A DNA stretch of 47,797 nucleotides from Azohydromonas lata NBRC 102462 (GTDB taxonomy: Bacteria > Pseudomonadota > Gammaproteobacteria > Burkholderiales > Burkholderiaceae_C), in contig NZ_BCTC01000047.1 of the NCBI RefSeq assembly GCF_001571085.1, positions 1 to 47,797 of the forward strand, given 5' to 3'. Under the pieces are notes generated by a model. That model made no database searches, was not told where the DNA came from, and saw only the letters and a program-made list of their open reading frames with translations. Position numbers and translations under genes: made by a program. Every line of letters starts with the position of its first letter. The first letter of the stretch is position 1. Shown here piece by piece: positions 22,588 to 31,021 of this stretch.

Positions 22588-22648
22588 GGCGAAACGGGCT
22601 GGCGGGTATCACGACGTTCTTCTCGCGGCCCGCCGTGCCGCGCCCCTT

Positions 22649-23068
22649 TCACTGCCCCAAATCCTCCAATATCGGGCAATCCGGCCTGTGGTCCCCCTGG
22701 CAGCAGTGGACGAGCTGCGCCAGCGTGTCCTTCATGGCCGTCATCTCGGCAATGCGGCGCTCCAGGTCGGCCACGCGGGCCTGGGCGATGCGCTTGACCT
22801 CGGCGCTGCTGCGGCGGCGGTTCTGCCACAGGCGCAGCAGCTCGGCGATCTCCGCCATGCCGAAGCCCAGGTCGCGCGCCCGCCGTATGAAGCGCAGCGT
22901 GTGCACCTCCGCCTCGCCGTACTGGCGGTAGCCGGCCTCCGTGCGCCGCACCCGCGGCAACAGGCCCAGCGATTCGTAGTGCCGCACCATCTTGGCCGAC
23001 ACGCCGGAGCGCGCCGCCGCCTCGCCAATGTTCAGCCACTGCGTGGTGGCGTCGTCCTGCGTGTCCAT
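22649..23068 (-). CDS. cueR: Cu(I)-responsive MerR-family activator CueR
   Basis: The 139-residue regulator has the MerR DNA-binding start NIGEAAARSGVSAKMVRHYESLGLL and a long dimer helix. The metal loop near the C-terminus reads HCCQGDHRPDCPIL, with Cys123 and Cys131 spaced as Cys112 and Cys120 of E. coli CueR. An extra Cys122 precedes the first ligand. ATG 23068 has GGAGGA close upstream. CueR activates copper efflux ATPase and oxidase genes; neither copA nor a multicopper oxidase is in the window. The convergent DUF305 gene is the nearest candidate partner, but I found no CueR operator in front of it. Confidence 0.9.
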   Translation of the reverse strand: MDTQDDATTQWLNIGEAAARSGVSAKMVRHYESLGLLPRVRRTEAGYRQYGEAEVHTLRFIRRARDLGFGMAEIAELLRLWQNRRRSSAEVKRIAQARVADLERRIAEMTAMKDTLAQLVHCCQGDHRPDCPILEDLGQ

Positions 23069-23191
23069 GTCTCCTCCAGGCTGTCGCCGGCCGCGCAGCG
23101 CCTGCGCCAGCCGAGTCCGCCATTGTGCGCAGCCCCCGCGGTGTCCCGCCTCGGCGCACGGGCGCGCGGGGGCGCGGCGGCGTGGCGTCGC

Positions 23192-24421
23192 TCAGCGCAG
23201 GGCCGGCCGCACGGCACAACTGCGAAAGCCCGCGAACACGTCCTGCCGCTCAGGTGCGAAGAAGTTGCGGTAGCGCACGTGATGCAGCCGCGGCTGCGTG
23301 CCGAAGGAGCCGCCGCGCAGCACGGCGCGGGCGCCGAACCAGGGCGCGGAGTAGTCGCGGTAGGGATGCGGCGCGAACCCGGGATACGGCCTGAACCCGC
23401 TGTCCGTCCACTCCCACACGGCACCCCAGTCGAAGGCGGCCGGATGCGCCTGCACCGCCGCTTCCCACTCGGCCTCGCTGGGCAGCCGGCGCCCGGCCCA
23501 GGCGCACCAGGCCCGCGCCTCGTGCCGGTTGAGGTGGCAGGCCGCCTCGCGAACGTCCAGCGGCCGCCAGGCGCCCCACAGCCACCGCCACCAGGCACCG
23601 CCCTCGCGGCGCAGGCCGGCCGGCCCTTGCGGTTGCCGCGCCTGCCACCACGGGCGACCTTCGCCCATCCACCAGCGCTCGTCGCGGTAGCCGCCGGCCT
23701 CGACGAAGGGCAGGAACTCGCCCCAGCTCACGGCGCGGCTGTCGATGTCGCAGGCCGGCAAGGCCACGTCTTCCCCGGCCAGCTCGTTGTCGAAGGCAAA
23801 GCCGCCGTCCGGCGCACCGCCCAGGCGGTACGTGCCGGACTCCATGGGCAGCGGCGTGCGCGCGCCCGCCAGCGGCGCGGGCTGCCAGCGCGCATCGGCC
23901 ACCGGCAGGCCGCGCGAGTGCGCCAGCCACAGCGCGGCCTCGTGGTGCATGTCCTCGTGCAGCAGCGCCAGGCGGAAGAAGTAGAGGCCGGCGTCGTCCG
24001 GCGCGGCCTCGTTCAAGGCCTGCAGCGTCAGCGCCAACTGCGCCGCGAGGTCGCCGTGCAGCGCCTCGGCGGGCGGCAGCGGCAGCCGTGCGCGCAGCGT
24101 GGACGCTACCCGGCTGGAGTCGTACAGCGCGTCGGCGCCCGCGCGCAGCGGCGGGCGGCGGGGCGCCTCGGGATCGGCCGCCGCGCCGCGCGCGCACTGC
24201 GGGTTGCGCGTGGTCCAGTGGGCCTGGAACCAGTCCACGTGGCCCAGCTCCCACCGCGGCGGGTTGTGGTCCGCCGACGCCGGCTGCGCCCGCGCCAGGG
24301 ACGAGGCCTCGTGCAGCGCGAACGTGGCCAGCGTGTCGCGGCGGCTGTCCTGTAAAGCCTGCGCCAGCGCGGCGGGGCCGGCGCGGCGGATGGCTGTTCC
24401 TTCGGCTTGGCGCGGATTCAT
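23192..24421 (-). CDS. SenA/EgtB-type sulfoxide or selenoxide synthase
   Basis: The 409-residue protein has an N-terminal DinB-type domain with three probable iron ligands: His61 (WELGHVDWFQ), His155 and His159 (LLHEDMHHEAA). A C-terminal FGE-sulfatase/SUMF1 domain runs through RRLPSEAEWEAA, VWEWTDSGFRPY and AVLRGGSFGTQPRL to FAGFRSCAVRP. EgtB couples trimethylhistidine to cysteine or gamma-Glu-Cys; the betaproteobacterial homologue SenA makes the C-Se bond of selenoneine. The NPPRWELGH context resembles SenA more. No egtD, senB or senC lies in the window, so the substrate is open. I chose ATG 24421; ATG 24490 is also in frame but runs close to the divergent FtsH start. Confidence 0.75.
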   Translation of the reverse strand: MNPRQAEGTAIRRAGPAALAQALQDSRRDTLATFALHEASSLARAQPASADHNPPRWELGHVDWFQAHWTTRNPQCARGAAADPEAPRRPPLRAGADALYDSSRVASTLRARLPLPPAEALHGDLAAQLALTLQALNEAAPDDAGLYFFRLALLHEDMHHEAALWLAHSRGLPVADARWQPAPLAGARTPLPMESGTYRLGGAPDGGFAFDNELAGEDVALPACDIDSRAVSWGEFLPFVEAGGYRDERWWMGEGRPWWQARQPQGPAGLRREGGAWWRWLWGAWRPLDVREAACHLNRHEARAWCAWAGRRLPSEAEWEAAVQAHPAAFDWGAVWEWTDSGFRPYPGFAPHPYRDYSAPWFGARAVLRGGSFGTQPRLHHVRYRNFFAPERQDVFAGFRSCAVRPALR

Positions 24422-24515
24422 GGCCGCATGGTGGCGGCTGCGGCTGCCGCCGTGAAGCGCGTGGGCCTTGCCCAGCACAATGGGCTTCATCGCCGAGCAG
24501 ATGGATTGCCCCGCC

Positions 24516-26075
24516 ATGCCCGCACCCACCCTGGACAAGAAGCAGACCACCTTCTCCATCTGGTACGTCATCGGGGCGCTGTTCCTCATCAGCCTGCTGC
24601 AGGACTTCATCACCGCGCGCCACACGCTCACGCTGACCTACAGCGAGCTCAAGCAGGCCATCGCCGCGGGCAGCCTGCAGGAGCTGGTGATGGCCGACGG
24701 CCTGGCCGAAGGCACGCTGCGGGTCGAGGGGCTGGAAAAGGCGCTGCCGCCGGACAAGCTGGAGCAGCTCAGGGCCGTGGGCGGGGAGCACCGCTTCGTC
24801 ACCGTGCTGGTGGACGACCCCACGCTGGTGCCGCAGCTCGACGCGGCCAAGGTGCGCTACGGCAGCGTGCGCGAGAGCAAGTGGCTGTCGATGCTGCTGT
24901 CCTGGGTGGCGCCGGCGCTGGTGTTCTTCGGCATCTGGTGGTTGCTCATGAAACGCATGGGCGGCGCCGGCGGCGCGGGCGGGCTGATGTCCATCGGCAA
25001 GAGCAAGGCCAAGGTCTACATGCAGCGCGAGACGGGCGTGACCTTCAAGGACGTCGCCGGCATAGACGAGGCCCGCGAAGAGCTGATGGAAGTGGTGGAG
25101 TTCCTGCAGAACCCCGAGCGCTACCGGCGCCTGGGTGGGCGCATCCCCAAGGGCGTGCTCATCGTGGGCGCTCCGGGCACGGGCAAGACGCTGCTGGCCA
25201 AGGCCGTGGCGGGCGAGGCCGGCGTGCCCTTCCTCTCGCTCAGCGGCTCGGAGTTCGTGGAGATGTTCGTGGGCGTGGGCGCCGCGCGCGTGCGCGACCT
25301 CTTCGAGCAGGCCGCCGCCAGGGCGCCGTGCATCGTCTTCATCGACGAGCTGGACGCCCTGGGCAAGGCTCGCGGCCTGGGCGGCATCAGCGGCGGCCAC
25401 GAGGAGCACGAGCAGACGCTCAACCAGTTGCTGGTGGAGATGGACGGCTTCGACACCAGCGGCAGCGGCGTGATCATCATGGCCGCGACCAACCGCCCGG
25501 AAATCCTCGACCCGGCCCTGCTGCGCCCCGGCCGCTTCGACCGCCACGTCTCCATAGACAAGCCGGACATGAAGGGCCGCCGCCAGATCCTGGACGTGCA
25601 CGTGCGCCAGGTCAAACTGGCGCCGGCCGTGGAGCTGGACTCGCTGGCCGCGCGCACCCCCGGCTTTGCCGGCGCCGACTTGGCCAACCTCGTCAACGAG
25701 GCCGCGCTGCGCGCCGCGCGCCAGGGCAAGGAGGCCGTGGACATGCAGGACTTCGAGCAGTCGCTGGACCGCATCGTGGCCGGGCTGGAGAAGCGCAATC
25801 GCGTCATGAATCCCGCGGAGCGCCGCTTCGTGGCCTACCACGAGGCCGGCCACGCCCTGGTGGCCGAGCACCGCGCCACGGCCGACCGGGTGGCCAAGGT
25901 GTCCATCATCCCGCGCGGCATCGCGGCCCTGGGCTACACCCAGCAGTCGCCCACGCAAGACCGCTACCTGCTGCGCAGGAGCGAGCTGCTGGACCGGCTG
26001 CTGCTCGAAAAGGAAACCGTGGACCGCGGGATGCTGGACTTTGTTTTGGCCGGCACGGCGCAGCCGGGCGGCTGA
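24516..26075 (+). CDS. FtsH-type AAA+ protein with truncated M41 protease domain
   Basis: The 519-residue protein has the FtsH layout: two N-terminal membrane segments (about 14-32 and 127-146) around a short periplasmic domain. The AAA+ module carries Walker A GAPGTGKT (Lys224), pore loop FVEMFVG, Walker [11 protein letters not shown] and [22 protein letters not shown]. The protease helix HEAGH (His442-His446) is present. After SELLDRL (about base 26000) the sequence jumps to [12 protein letters not shown], a motif normally at the very C-terminus. The roughly 120-130 residues between, with the third zinc ligand (Asp495 in E. coli), are absent while the frame is kept. ATPase function could remain; proteolysis is very unlikely. 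The chosen start is the Met nearest the first membrane segment. Confidence 0.85.
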   Translation: MPAPTLDKKQTTFSIWYVIGALFLISLLQDFITARHTLTLTYSELKQAIAAGSLQELVMADGLAEGTLRVEGLEKALPPDKLEQLRAVGGEHRFVTVLVDDPTLVPQLDAAKVRYGSVRESKWLSMLLSWVAPALVFFGIWWLLMKRMGGAGGAGGLMSIGKSKAKVYMQRETGVTFKDVAGIDEAREELMEVVEFLQNPERYRRLGGRIPKGVLIVGAPGTGKTLLAKAVAGEAGVPFLSLSGSEFVEMFVGVGAARVRDLFEQAAARAPCIVFIDELDALGKARGLGGISGGHEEHEQTLNQLLVEMDGFDTSGSGVIIMAATNRPEILDPALLRPGRFDRHVSIDKPDMKGRRQILDVHVRQVKLAPAVELDSLAARTPGFAGADLANLVNEAALRAARQGKEAVDMQDFEQSLDRIVAGLEKRNRVMNPAERRFVAYHEAGHALVAEHRATADRVAKVSIIPRGIAALGYTQQSPTQDRYLLRRSELLDRLLLEKETVDRGMLDFVLAGTAQPGG

Positions 26076-26088
26076 AGCCTCTGGCAGC

Positions 26089-26823
26089 TCAGCGGCCCGC
26101 GGCCTCCCGCGCCTGCGCCTTCCAGAGGTTCCAGGGCCGGTCCACCTGCCCCTCGGTGGTGTGGCCGGCGGCGGCCTCCTGCGGCGTGAGGTACTCCACC
26201 TCGCCCAAGGGCAGCGCCTGCAGCAGCAGCTTGGCGTTGACCTCGGTATAGACCGCGCGATAGACGGCCAGCCGCAGCGAGGACGCCACCACCGTGCAGC
26301 CATGGCCGCGCATGAGCACCACGCGCTCCTGGCCCAGCGAGCGCGCCAGCGCCGTGCCCAGCTCGCGGTTGCGGATCAGCAGATCGGTGGCCGCACCGGC
26401 GTGCTCGCGGATCTCGAACACCGGCGGTCCTTCGCCCAGGAAACCGCACATGTGGCAGGCCGGGCGCAGCCGCGCACCCTTGACGACGCCAAACGGCAGC
26501 ACCGCCGGCGAGTGGTTGTGCACCACGGCCATCACGTCCGGGCGGGCCTTGTAGATCTCGCTGTGGATGAAGCGCTCCAGGTAGGGCCGCGGCGCACCGG
26601 CCGCCACCGCCTCGCCGCTGTCCACGTGGTACTCGACGATGTCGCCCGCCGCCACCTGCGCCGGCGCCATGTTGCGCGCCAGCAGGAAGCGCGACGGGTC
26701 AGCGTCATGCCGCACGCTGACGTGGCCGAAGGCGTCCACGATGCCCTGGTGGAACAGGATGTGGTTGGCATCGACCAGGTCGGCGATGAGCTCCGGATTC
26801 GCGTTGCTCGCCATGTCGATCAT
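26089..26823 (-). CDS. Class II aldolase/adducin family protein
   Basis: The 244-residue protein has the class II aldolase fold with zinc ligands in VVHNHSPAV (His102, His104) and RGHGCTVV. FGHVSVRHD near residue 32 marks the phosphate-binding loop seen in the family. Its ATG at 26823 overlaps the stop of the upstream Bug receptor gene by 4 bases, so both are one operon. Family members cleave or decarboxylate sugar-phosphate or hydroxy-acid substrates. The pairing with a carboxylate-binding Bug protein suggests catabolism of an organic acid, as an inference. A second Met three codons downstream is a possible start. Confidence 0.85.
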   Translation of the reverse strand: MIDMASNANPELIADLVDANHILFHQGIVDAFGHVSVRHDADPSRFLLARNMAPAQVAAGDIVEYHVDSGEAVAAGAPRPYLERFIHSEIYKARPDVMAVVHNHSPAVLPFGVVKGARLRPACHMCGFLGEGPPVFEIREHAGAATDLLIRNRELGTALARSLGQERVVLMRGHGCTVVASSLRLAVYRAVYTEVNAKLLLQALPLGEVEYLTPQEAAAGHTTEGQVDRPWNLWKAQAREAAGR

Positions 26824-27782
26824 TCCGGCTGGATGTTGTTCTGCTTGATGAAGCCGCCCCAGTTCTGCTGCTCCTCCTTGAGCGAGGCGGCGAACTGCGC
26901 GGGCGTGTCGGCCACGGGCAGCAGCGCCTGCTGCTCCAGGCGCTGCACCAGGCCGGGGTCCTTCATGGCCTTCTGGATTTCACCGGCGATGCGCTGCACC
27001 AGCGCGGGCGGCGTCTTGGCCGGCACCATGACGGAGAAGGACGTGAACGCCTTGATGCCGGGCAGCCCGGCCTCGGCCAGCGTGGGCACCTTGGGCAGGA
27101 GGCTGCTCTTGTCGGTGATGGCCAGCGCCGAGACCTTGCCGGCGTCCACGTACTGGCGAACGCTGGCCAGGTCCGTGAGCATGAACTGCACGCGCCCGCC
27201 CAACAGGTCCTGGTAGGCCGGGCCCACGCCCTTGTAGGGCACGTGGCTGAACTGCGCGCCGCTGGCGGTCTCCATCATGCGTACGCCGATGTAGAGCGGG
27301 CTGCCGACGCCGGCCGTGCCGTAGAACAGCGTGCCGGGCTCGCGCTTGCCGCGCTCCAGCAACTCGCGCAGCGTCTTGAGGCCCGTGGCCGGATTGGCGA
27401 CGACGACCATGGGCGCGATCACGCCGCGCGTCACCGGCGCGAAGTCTCGGAACACGTCGTAGCTCAGCGATTTGTAGAGCGCCGGGTTGATGCCCAGCGA
27501 GGAATTGGAGGCCACCAGCAGCGTGTAGCCGTCCGGCGGCGCCTTGGCCACGAAGGTCGCACCGATGGCGCCGCTGGCGCCGGGCTTGTTGTCCACCACG
27601 AAGCTCTGCTTGAGCTGCTCGGTGAGCTGCTGCGCCAGCAGCCGGCCGTAGGTGTCCGTGCCGCCGCCGGGCGAGGAAGGCACCACCACCGTCACCGGTT
27701 TGCCCGGCCACTCGCCTTGCGCCGCCGCCACGCCCGCCCCCGCGGCCAGCAGCATGGCCATGCAGGCCTTCACGTACTTCAT
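26820..27782 (-). CDS. Bug-family (TctC) periplasmic solute-binding protein
   Basis: The 320-residue protein from ATG 27782 (AGGAGA 8 bases upstream) starts with a signal peptide ending AAAQG. Bug hallmarks include WPGKPVTVVVPSSPGGGTD, PPDGYTLLVASNSSLGINP and FSHVPYKGVGPAYQDLLGG. These periplasmic receptors bind small carboxylates and normally feed TctAB membrane permeases, which are absent here, as with most of the many orphan Bugs of Comamonadaceae and Bordetella. It is translationally coupled to the class II aldolase gene, which may act on the same compound. Confidence 0.92.
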   Translation of the reverse strand: MKYVKACMAMLLAAGAGVAAAQGEWPGKPVTVVVPSSPGGGTDTYGRLLAQQLTEQLKQSFVVDNKPGASGAIGATFVAKAPPDGYTLLVASNSSLGINPALYKSLSYDVFRDFAPVTRGVIAPMVVVANPATGLKTLRELLERGKREPGTLFYGTAGVGSPLYIGVRMMETASGAQFSHVPYKGVGPAYQDLLGGRVQFMLTDLASVRQYVDAGKVSALAITDKSSLLPKVPTLAEAGLPGIKAFTSFSVMVPAKTPPALVQRIAGEIQKAMKDPGLVQRLEQQALLPVADTPAQFAASLKEEQQNWGGFIKQNNIQPE

Positions 27783-27895
27783 CGCATCGTCTCCTGCAAA
27801 CTTCTCAAAATGCATAGAAGACTAAGATAAAGGAGGGCGAGTGCCGCGCCTACCGTGGCATACCCTGGGGTGCGCCACGGTGCCTTGGCGAAGCT

Positions 27896-28708
27896 TCAGG
27901 CGGCCTGCCGCGGCAGCGTTTCCACGGCGTGGCGTATCAGGTAGCCGGAGATGCTGAACAGCGGCGGGATGCCGGGCAGGGCGTCGAAGGGGTACCAGCC
28001 GGCGTCCTCGATTTCCTCCGGCTGCCGCACGATCTCGCCGCCGTCCCACTCGGCCGTGAAGGCGACCATGAGGCTGTGCGGAAACGGCCAGCTCTGGCTG
28101 CCGAAGTAGCGCAGGTTCTTCACGCGCACGCCGACCTCCTCGGCGACTTCGCGGGCCACGCAGTCCTCCAGCGTCTCGCCGGGCTCCACGAAGCCGGCCA
28201 GCGCGCTGTACATGCCGGGAATGAAGTGCGGCGCGCGCGCCAGCAGCAGCTCGCCCGGGCGCCACACCAGCGCCATCATGGCCGGGCTGATGCGCGGGTA
28301 GACGGTGTGGCCGCAGGCCGGGCAGTGGCGCGAGCGCTCATGCGCCTGGCGCACGGTGGGCGTGGCGCACACGCCGCAGAAGCGGTGCGTGCGGTCCCAC
28401 TCCAGCACCTGCGCGGCGCGCCCGGCCACGGCGGACAGCGGCGCGGGCAACTGCATCATGGCCGCGCGCAGGTTCACGCCGCGCCAGCCGGCGGGCGGCT
28501 CGTCCAGCACGCAGGCCCAGCAGTCGTGCTCGTCCAGCCGGCCCAGGTAGTGGCAGGTTTCAACGGGCGCCATCAGCGCCGCGCCAGGGGGCAGCGAGAG
28601 CGTTTCGCTGCCGTTGTCCGGCAGCAGCAGGTCCTTGCCGACGAAGGCGAAATGCCAGCCCAGGGGCGTGGGCTGGCCGGGGGGCTGGTGGGCAGGGGTG
28701 AAGGGCAT
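27896..28708 (-). CDS. nudC: NAD+ diphosphatase NudC
   Basis: This Nudix hydrolase splits NADH/NAD to NMN and AMP and can remove NAD caps from RNA. The 270-residue protein has the zinc ribbon CGVC ... CPAC, the Nudix box with GFVEPGETLEDCVAREVAEEVGV as its core, and the NudC-specific motif SQSWPFPHS (usual form SQPWPFPxS). ATG 28708 is preceded by GAGGAG. The reading frame extends upstream to 28789 without a family-like sequence. It lies 184 bases beyond the 3-hydroxybenzoate transporter gene and is separated from it by a strong hairpin, so it is probably a separate unit. Confidence 0.93.
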   Translation of the reverse strand: MPFTPAHQPPGQPTPLGWHFAFVGKDLLLPDNGSETLSLPPGAALMAPVETCHYLGRLDEHDCWACVLDEPPAGWRGVNLRAAMMQLPAPLSAVAGRAAQVLEWDRTHRFCGVCATPTVRQAHERSRHCPACGHTVYPRISPAMMALVWRPGELLLARAPHFIPGMYSALAGFVEPGETLEDCVAREVAEEVGVRVKNLRYFGSQSWPFPHSLMVAFTAEWDGGEIVRQPEEIEDAGWYPFDALPGIPPLFSISGYLIRHAVETLPRQAA

Positions 28709-28815
28709 GGGCTCCTCGTGCGTCGTCTTTGGGCCGCGGCGCGGCGGCGGTTTGTGGGCGCGAGGATGGCATGCCGGCGCACGGCCCAAAGGCGGCGCGG
28801 GCTCTGCCGCAGCAC

Positions 28816-28840
28816 CGCCGTGCCAAGGGCTGGCACGGCG
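28816..28840 (-). terminator. Terminator hairpin of the 3-hydroxybenzoate operon
   Basis: The perfect 10-bp inverted repeat CGCCGTGCCA / TGGCACGGCG with a 5-base loop lies 52 bases after the transporter stop on the minus strand. There is no T tract, as is common in very GC-rich genomes. It separates the catabolic operon from nudC. Confidence 0.65.
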
Positions 28841-28892
28841 GCTGGCGCGGCGGGCGTGGCGCCGCGGCCGCGCGTTGGGCGGGCCTGCAGGC

Positions 28893-30227
28893 TCAGTGCG
28901 CCGCCGCCAGTGCCGCCGGCGGCTGCCCCGCGGCGCGCCGGCCCAGGGCCAGCACGGCGGCCATGGCGCCCAGCAGCGGCAGCGCGAAGGCGTAGTACAG
29001 GCTGGAAGCCGTCCAGCCGCCGTCCAGCAGCATGCCGGCCATCAGCGGTGCCAGGATGGCGCCCAAGCGGCCCACCGCGATGGCGTAGCCCAGCGCCGTG
29101 GTGCGCACCGCCGCCGGGTACACCGCGGGCGCCGCCGCATACAGCCCGGCCATGGAGGCGAACACGAAGATGCCTATGCCGAACGCCGCCGCGAAGGCCA
29201 GCGCCAGCGCGCCGGTGACGGCCCCGAAGGCCACCATGCTGGCCGCGCCCAGGGCCATGCTGCCGGCGATGAGCCCGCGCAGCGGCAGCCGCATCGCCAG
29301 CGCGCCGAAGAGGCTGCCCCCCAGCATGCCGCCCACGTTGAGCAGCACGCCGCCGGTGATGCCCTGCTGCGCCGACAGCCCCGCGGCCACCAGCAGCTTG
29401 GGCGTCCAGCTCAGCGCGAAATAGAAGCTGAACATCAGCAGGAAGAAGGCGGCCCACAGCGCCAGCGTGGAGCGCGCCATGCCGCCGGTGAACAGCGCCG
29501 TGAGCTTGCCGCCGCCGCCCTGGGCCGCGCGCGCCGCGGGCAGTGCCGCCAGTGGCGCCTGGCCCATGCGCTGCAGCAGCCGGTTCAGCCGCTGCAGCGC
29601 GCCGGCCGGGCGCCTGGCGATGAGGAAGTCCAGCGACTCCGGCAGCCGCCACAGCACCACGGGAATCATGGCCGCCGTGACCACGCCGCCGAACACGAAC
29701 ACCGAGCGCCAGCCGTCATGCGCCAGCAGCCACGCGGCGATGCTGCCGCCCACGGTGGCGCCCAAGGGGTAGCCGGCGGACTGCAACGCGATGCAGGTGT
29801 TGCGCCACTTGGCCGAGGTGAACTCGCCCGTGATGACGGTGACGCTGGCCAGCATGCCGCCTATGCCCAGCCCGGTGAGGGCGCGCGCCGCGCCCAGCTC
29901 CAGCGTGCTGCGCGTGAGGGCCGACAGCAGCATGCCGCCGCTCACCAGCACCAGGCACAGCAGGATGACGGGCTGCCGCCCCCAGCGGTCGGCCAGCGGC
30001 GCCAGCAGCAGCGAGCCCGCGGCCATGCCGAACAGGCCCGCGCTGAACAGCACGCCCAACTGCGCGCCGTTGAGATGCCATTCGGCCGAGACGCTGGCGG
30101 CCGTGAAGGCCATCACCAGCACGTCAAAGCCGTCCAGCGCGTTGAGCAGGACGCAGATCGCCACGGCGATGCACTGGAAGCGGCTCATGGCGCCCTGGTC
30201 CAGCGCCTGTTGAATGTCGCGGGGCAT
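28893..30227 (-). CDS. mhbT: MFS transporter, AAHS family, probable 3-hydroxybenzoate importer
   Basis: This 444-residue twelve-helix permease has the aromatic acid:H+ symporter signature DGFDVLVMAF in helix 1 and the loop LADRWGRQPVI. It is the last gene of the 3-hydroxybenzoate/gentisate operon, 136 bases after the isomerase gene. This supports import of 3-hydroxybenzoate or gentisate rather than an unrelated aromatic. ATG 30227 has GAGG 8 bases upstream. The track-length alternative start at 30302 would add a polar tail not seen in the family. Confidence 0.88.
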   Translation of the reverse strand: MPRDIQQALDQGAMSRFQCIAVAICVLLNALDGFDVLVMAFTAASVSAEWHLNGAQLGVLFSAGLFGMAAGSLLLAPLADRWGRQPVILLCLVLVSGGMLLSALTRSTLELGAARALTGLGIGGMLASVTVITGEFTSAKWRNTCIALQSAGYPLGATVGGSIAAWLLAHDGWRSVFVFGGVVTAAMIPVVLWRLPESLDFLIARRPAGALQRLNRLLQRMGQAPLAALPAARAAQGGGGKLTALFTGGMARSTLALWAAFFLLMFSFYFALSWTPKLLVAAGLSAQQGITGGVLLNVGGMLGGSLFGALAMRLPLRGLIAGSMALGAASMVAFGAVTGALALAFAAAFGIGIFVFASMAGLYAAAPAVYPAAVRTTALGYAIAVGRLGAILAPLMAGMLLDGGWTASSLYYAFALPLLGAMAAVLALGRRAAGQPPAALAAAH

Positions 30228-30363
30228 GGGAGGCTCCTCGCAGTTGAAAGGAAAGCGGTTTGAAAAGCGCCCGCGCAGGGCTGCGCCCGCCGCGTCCTGC
30301 AAGCGGACGCGGGATGGGGCCTTGCTCGGTGATGGGCGTGTGAAGGCCGCCGCGGCGGGGGCG

Positions 30364-31005
30364 TCAGCCCGCGTCCGGCTGCGCCGCGGGCGCGGCGCGC
30401 TGGAAAGCGTCGAGCTCGCCGCAGGCGGCGTCCACGGCGCGTATCAGCGGATAGGGCGTGAGATCCACCTTGAAGCGGCGGGCGCTTTCCACCTGGGGCA
30501 CCAGGTAGACGTCGGCCAGCGTGGGCGCGTGGCCGAAGCAGAAGTCGCCGCGCGCCGGGTCGGCCGCCAGCAGGGCTTCGATCGCATCGAAGCCGGCCGT
30601 GATCCAGGTCGCGCACCAGGCGTTGATGGCGGCCTCGTCGGCGCCGAAGGTGTGGCGCAGCGCCTCCAGGATGCGGCGGTTGTTGATGGGGTGCACGTCG
30701 CAGCCCACGATGGCCGCCAGCGCGCGCACGCGGGCGCGGCTTGGCGCATCGCGCGGCAGCAGCGGCGGCTCGGGGTGCGTCTCCTCCAGCCACTCGATGA
30801 TGGCCGGCGACTGGATGAGCACGCTGCCGTCGTCCTGCTGCAGCGCCGGCACCAGCCCCTGCGGGTTGAGCGCCTTGAAGGCCGGCTGCGTGTGTGCCTC
30901 GGTGCGCAGGTCCACCGGCACCTGCTCCACCGCCAGCCCTTTCAGGTTGAGCGCGATGCGCAGCCGGTGCGAGGTGCCGCTGCGAAAAAAGCCGTAGAGC
31001 TTCAT
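30364..31005 (-). CDS. Maleylpyruvate isomerase (zeta-class GST)
   Basis: This glutathione-dependent enzyme converts maleylpyruvate to fumarylpyruvate. The 213-residue protein has the zeta-class N-terminal motif in variant form, RSGTSHRLRIALNLKGL, where SSASYRVRIAL is common. NPQGLVPAL and QSPAIIEWLEE of the thioredoxin-fold domain follow, and the C-terminal domain has APTLADVYLVPQV. Maleylacetoacetate isomerases look similar, but the gentisate dioxygenase and fumarylpyruvate hydrolase neighbours settle the pathway. It begins 16 bases after the hydrolase gene. Confidence 0.9.
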   Translation of the reverse strand: MKLYGFFRSGTSHRLRIALNLKGLAVEQVPVDLRTEAHTQPAFKALNPQGLVPALQQDDGSVLIQSPAIIEWLEETHPEPPLLPRDAPSRARVRALAAIVGCDVHPINNRRILEALRHTFGADEAAINAWCATWITAGFDAIEALLAADPARGDFCFGHAPTLADVYLVPQVESARRFKVDLTPYPLIRAVDAACGELDAFQRAAPAAQPDAG

Positions 31006-31021
31006 GGCCGTGCGCTGCGCG

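Noticed and set aside
23192-26075. A functional operon or shared pathway of the SenA-like and FtsH-like genes
   Set aside because: They are divergent, and nothing in the sequence beyond proximity links them.
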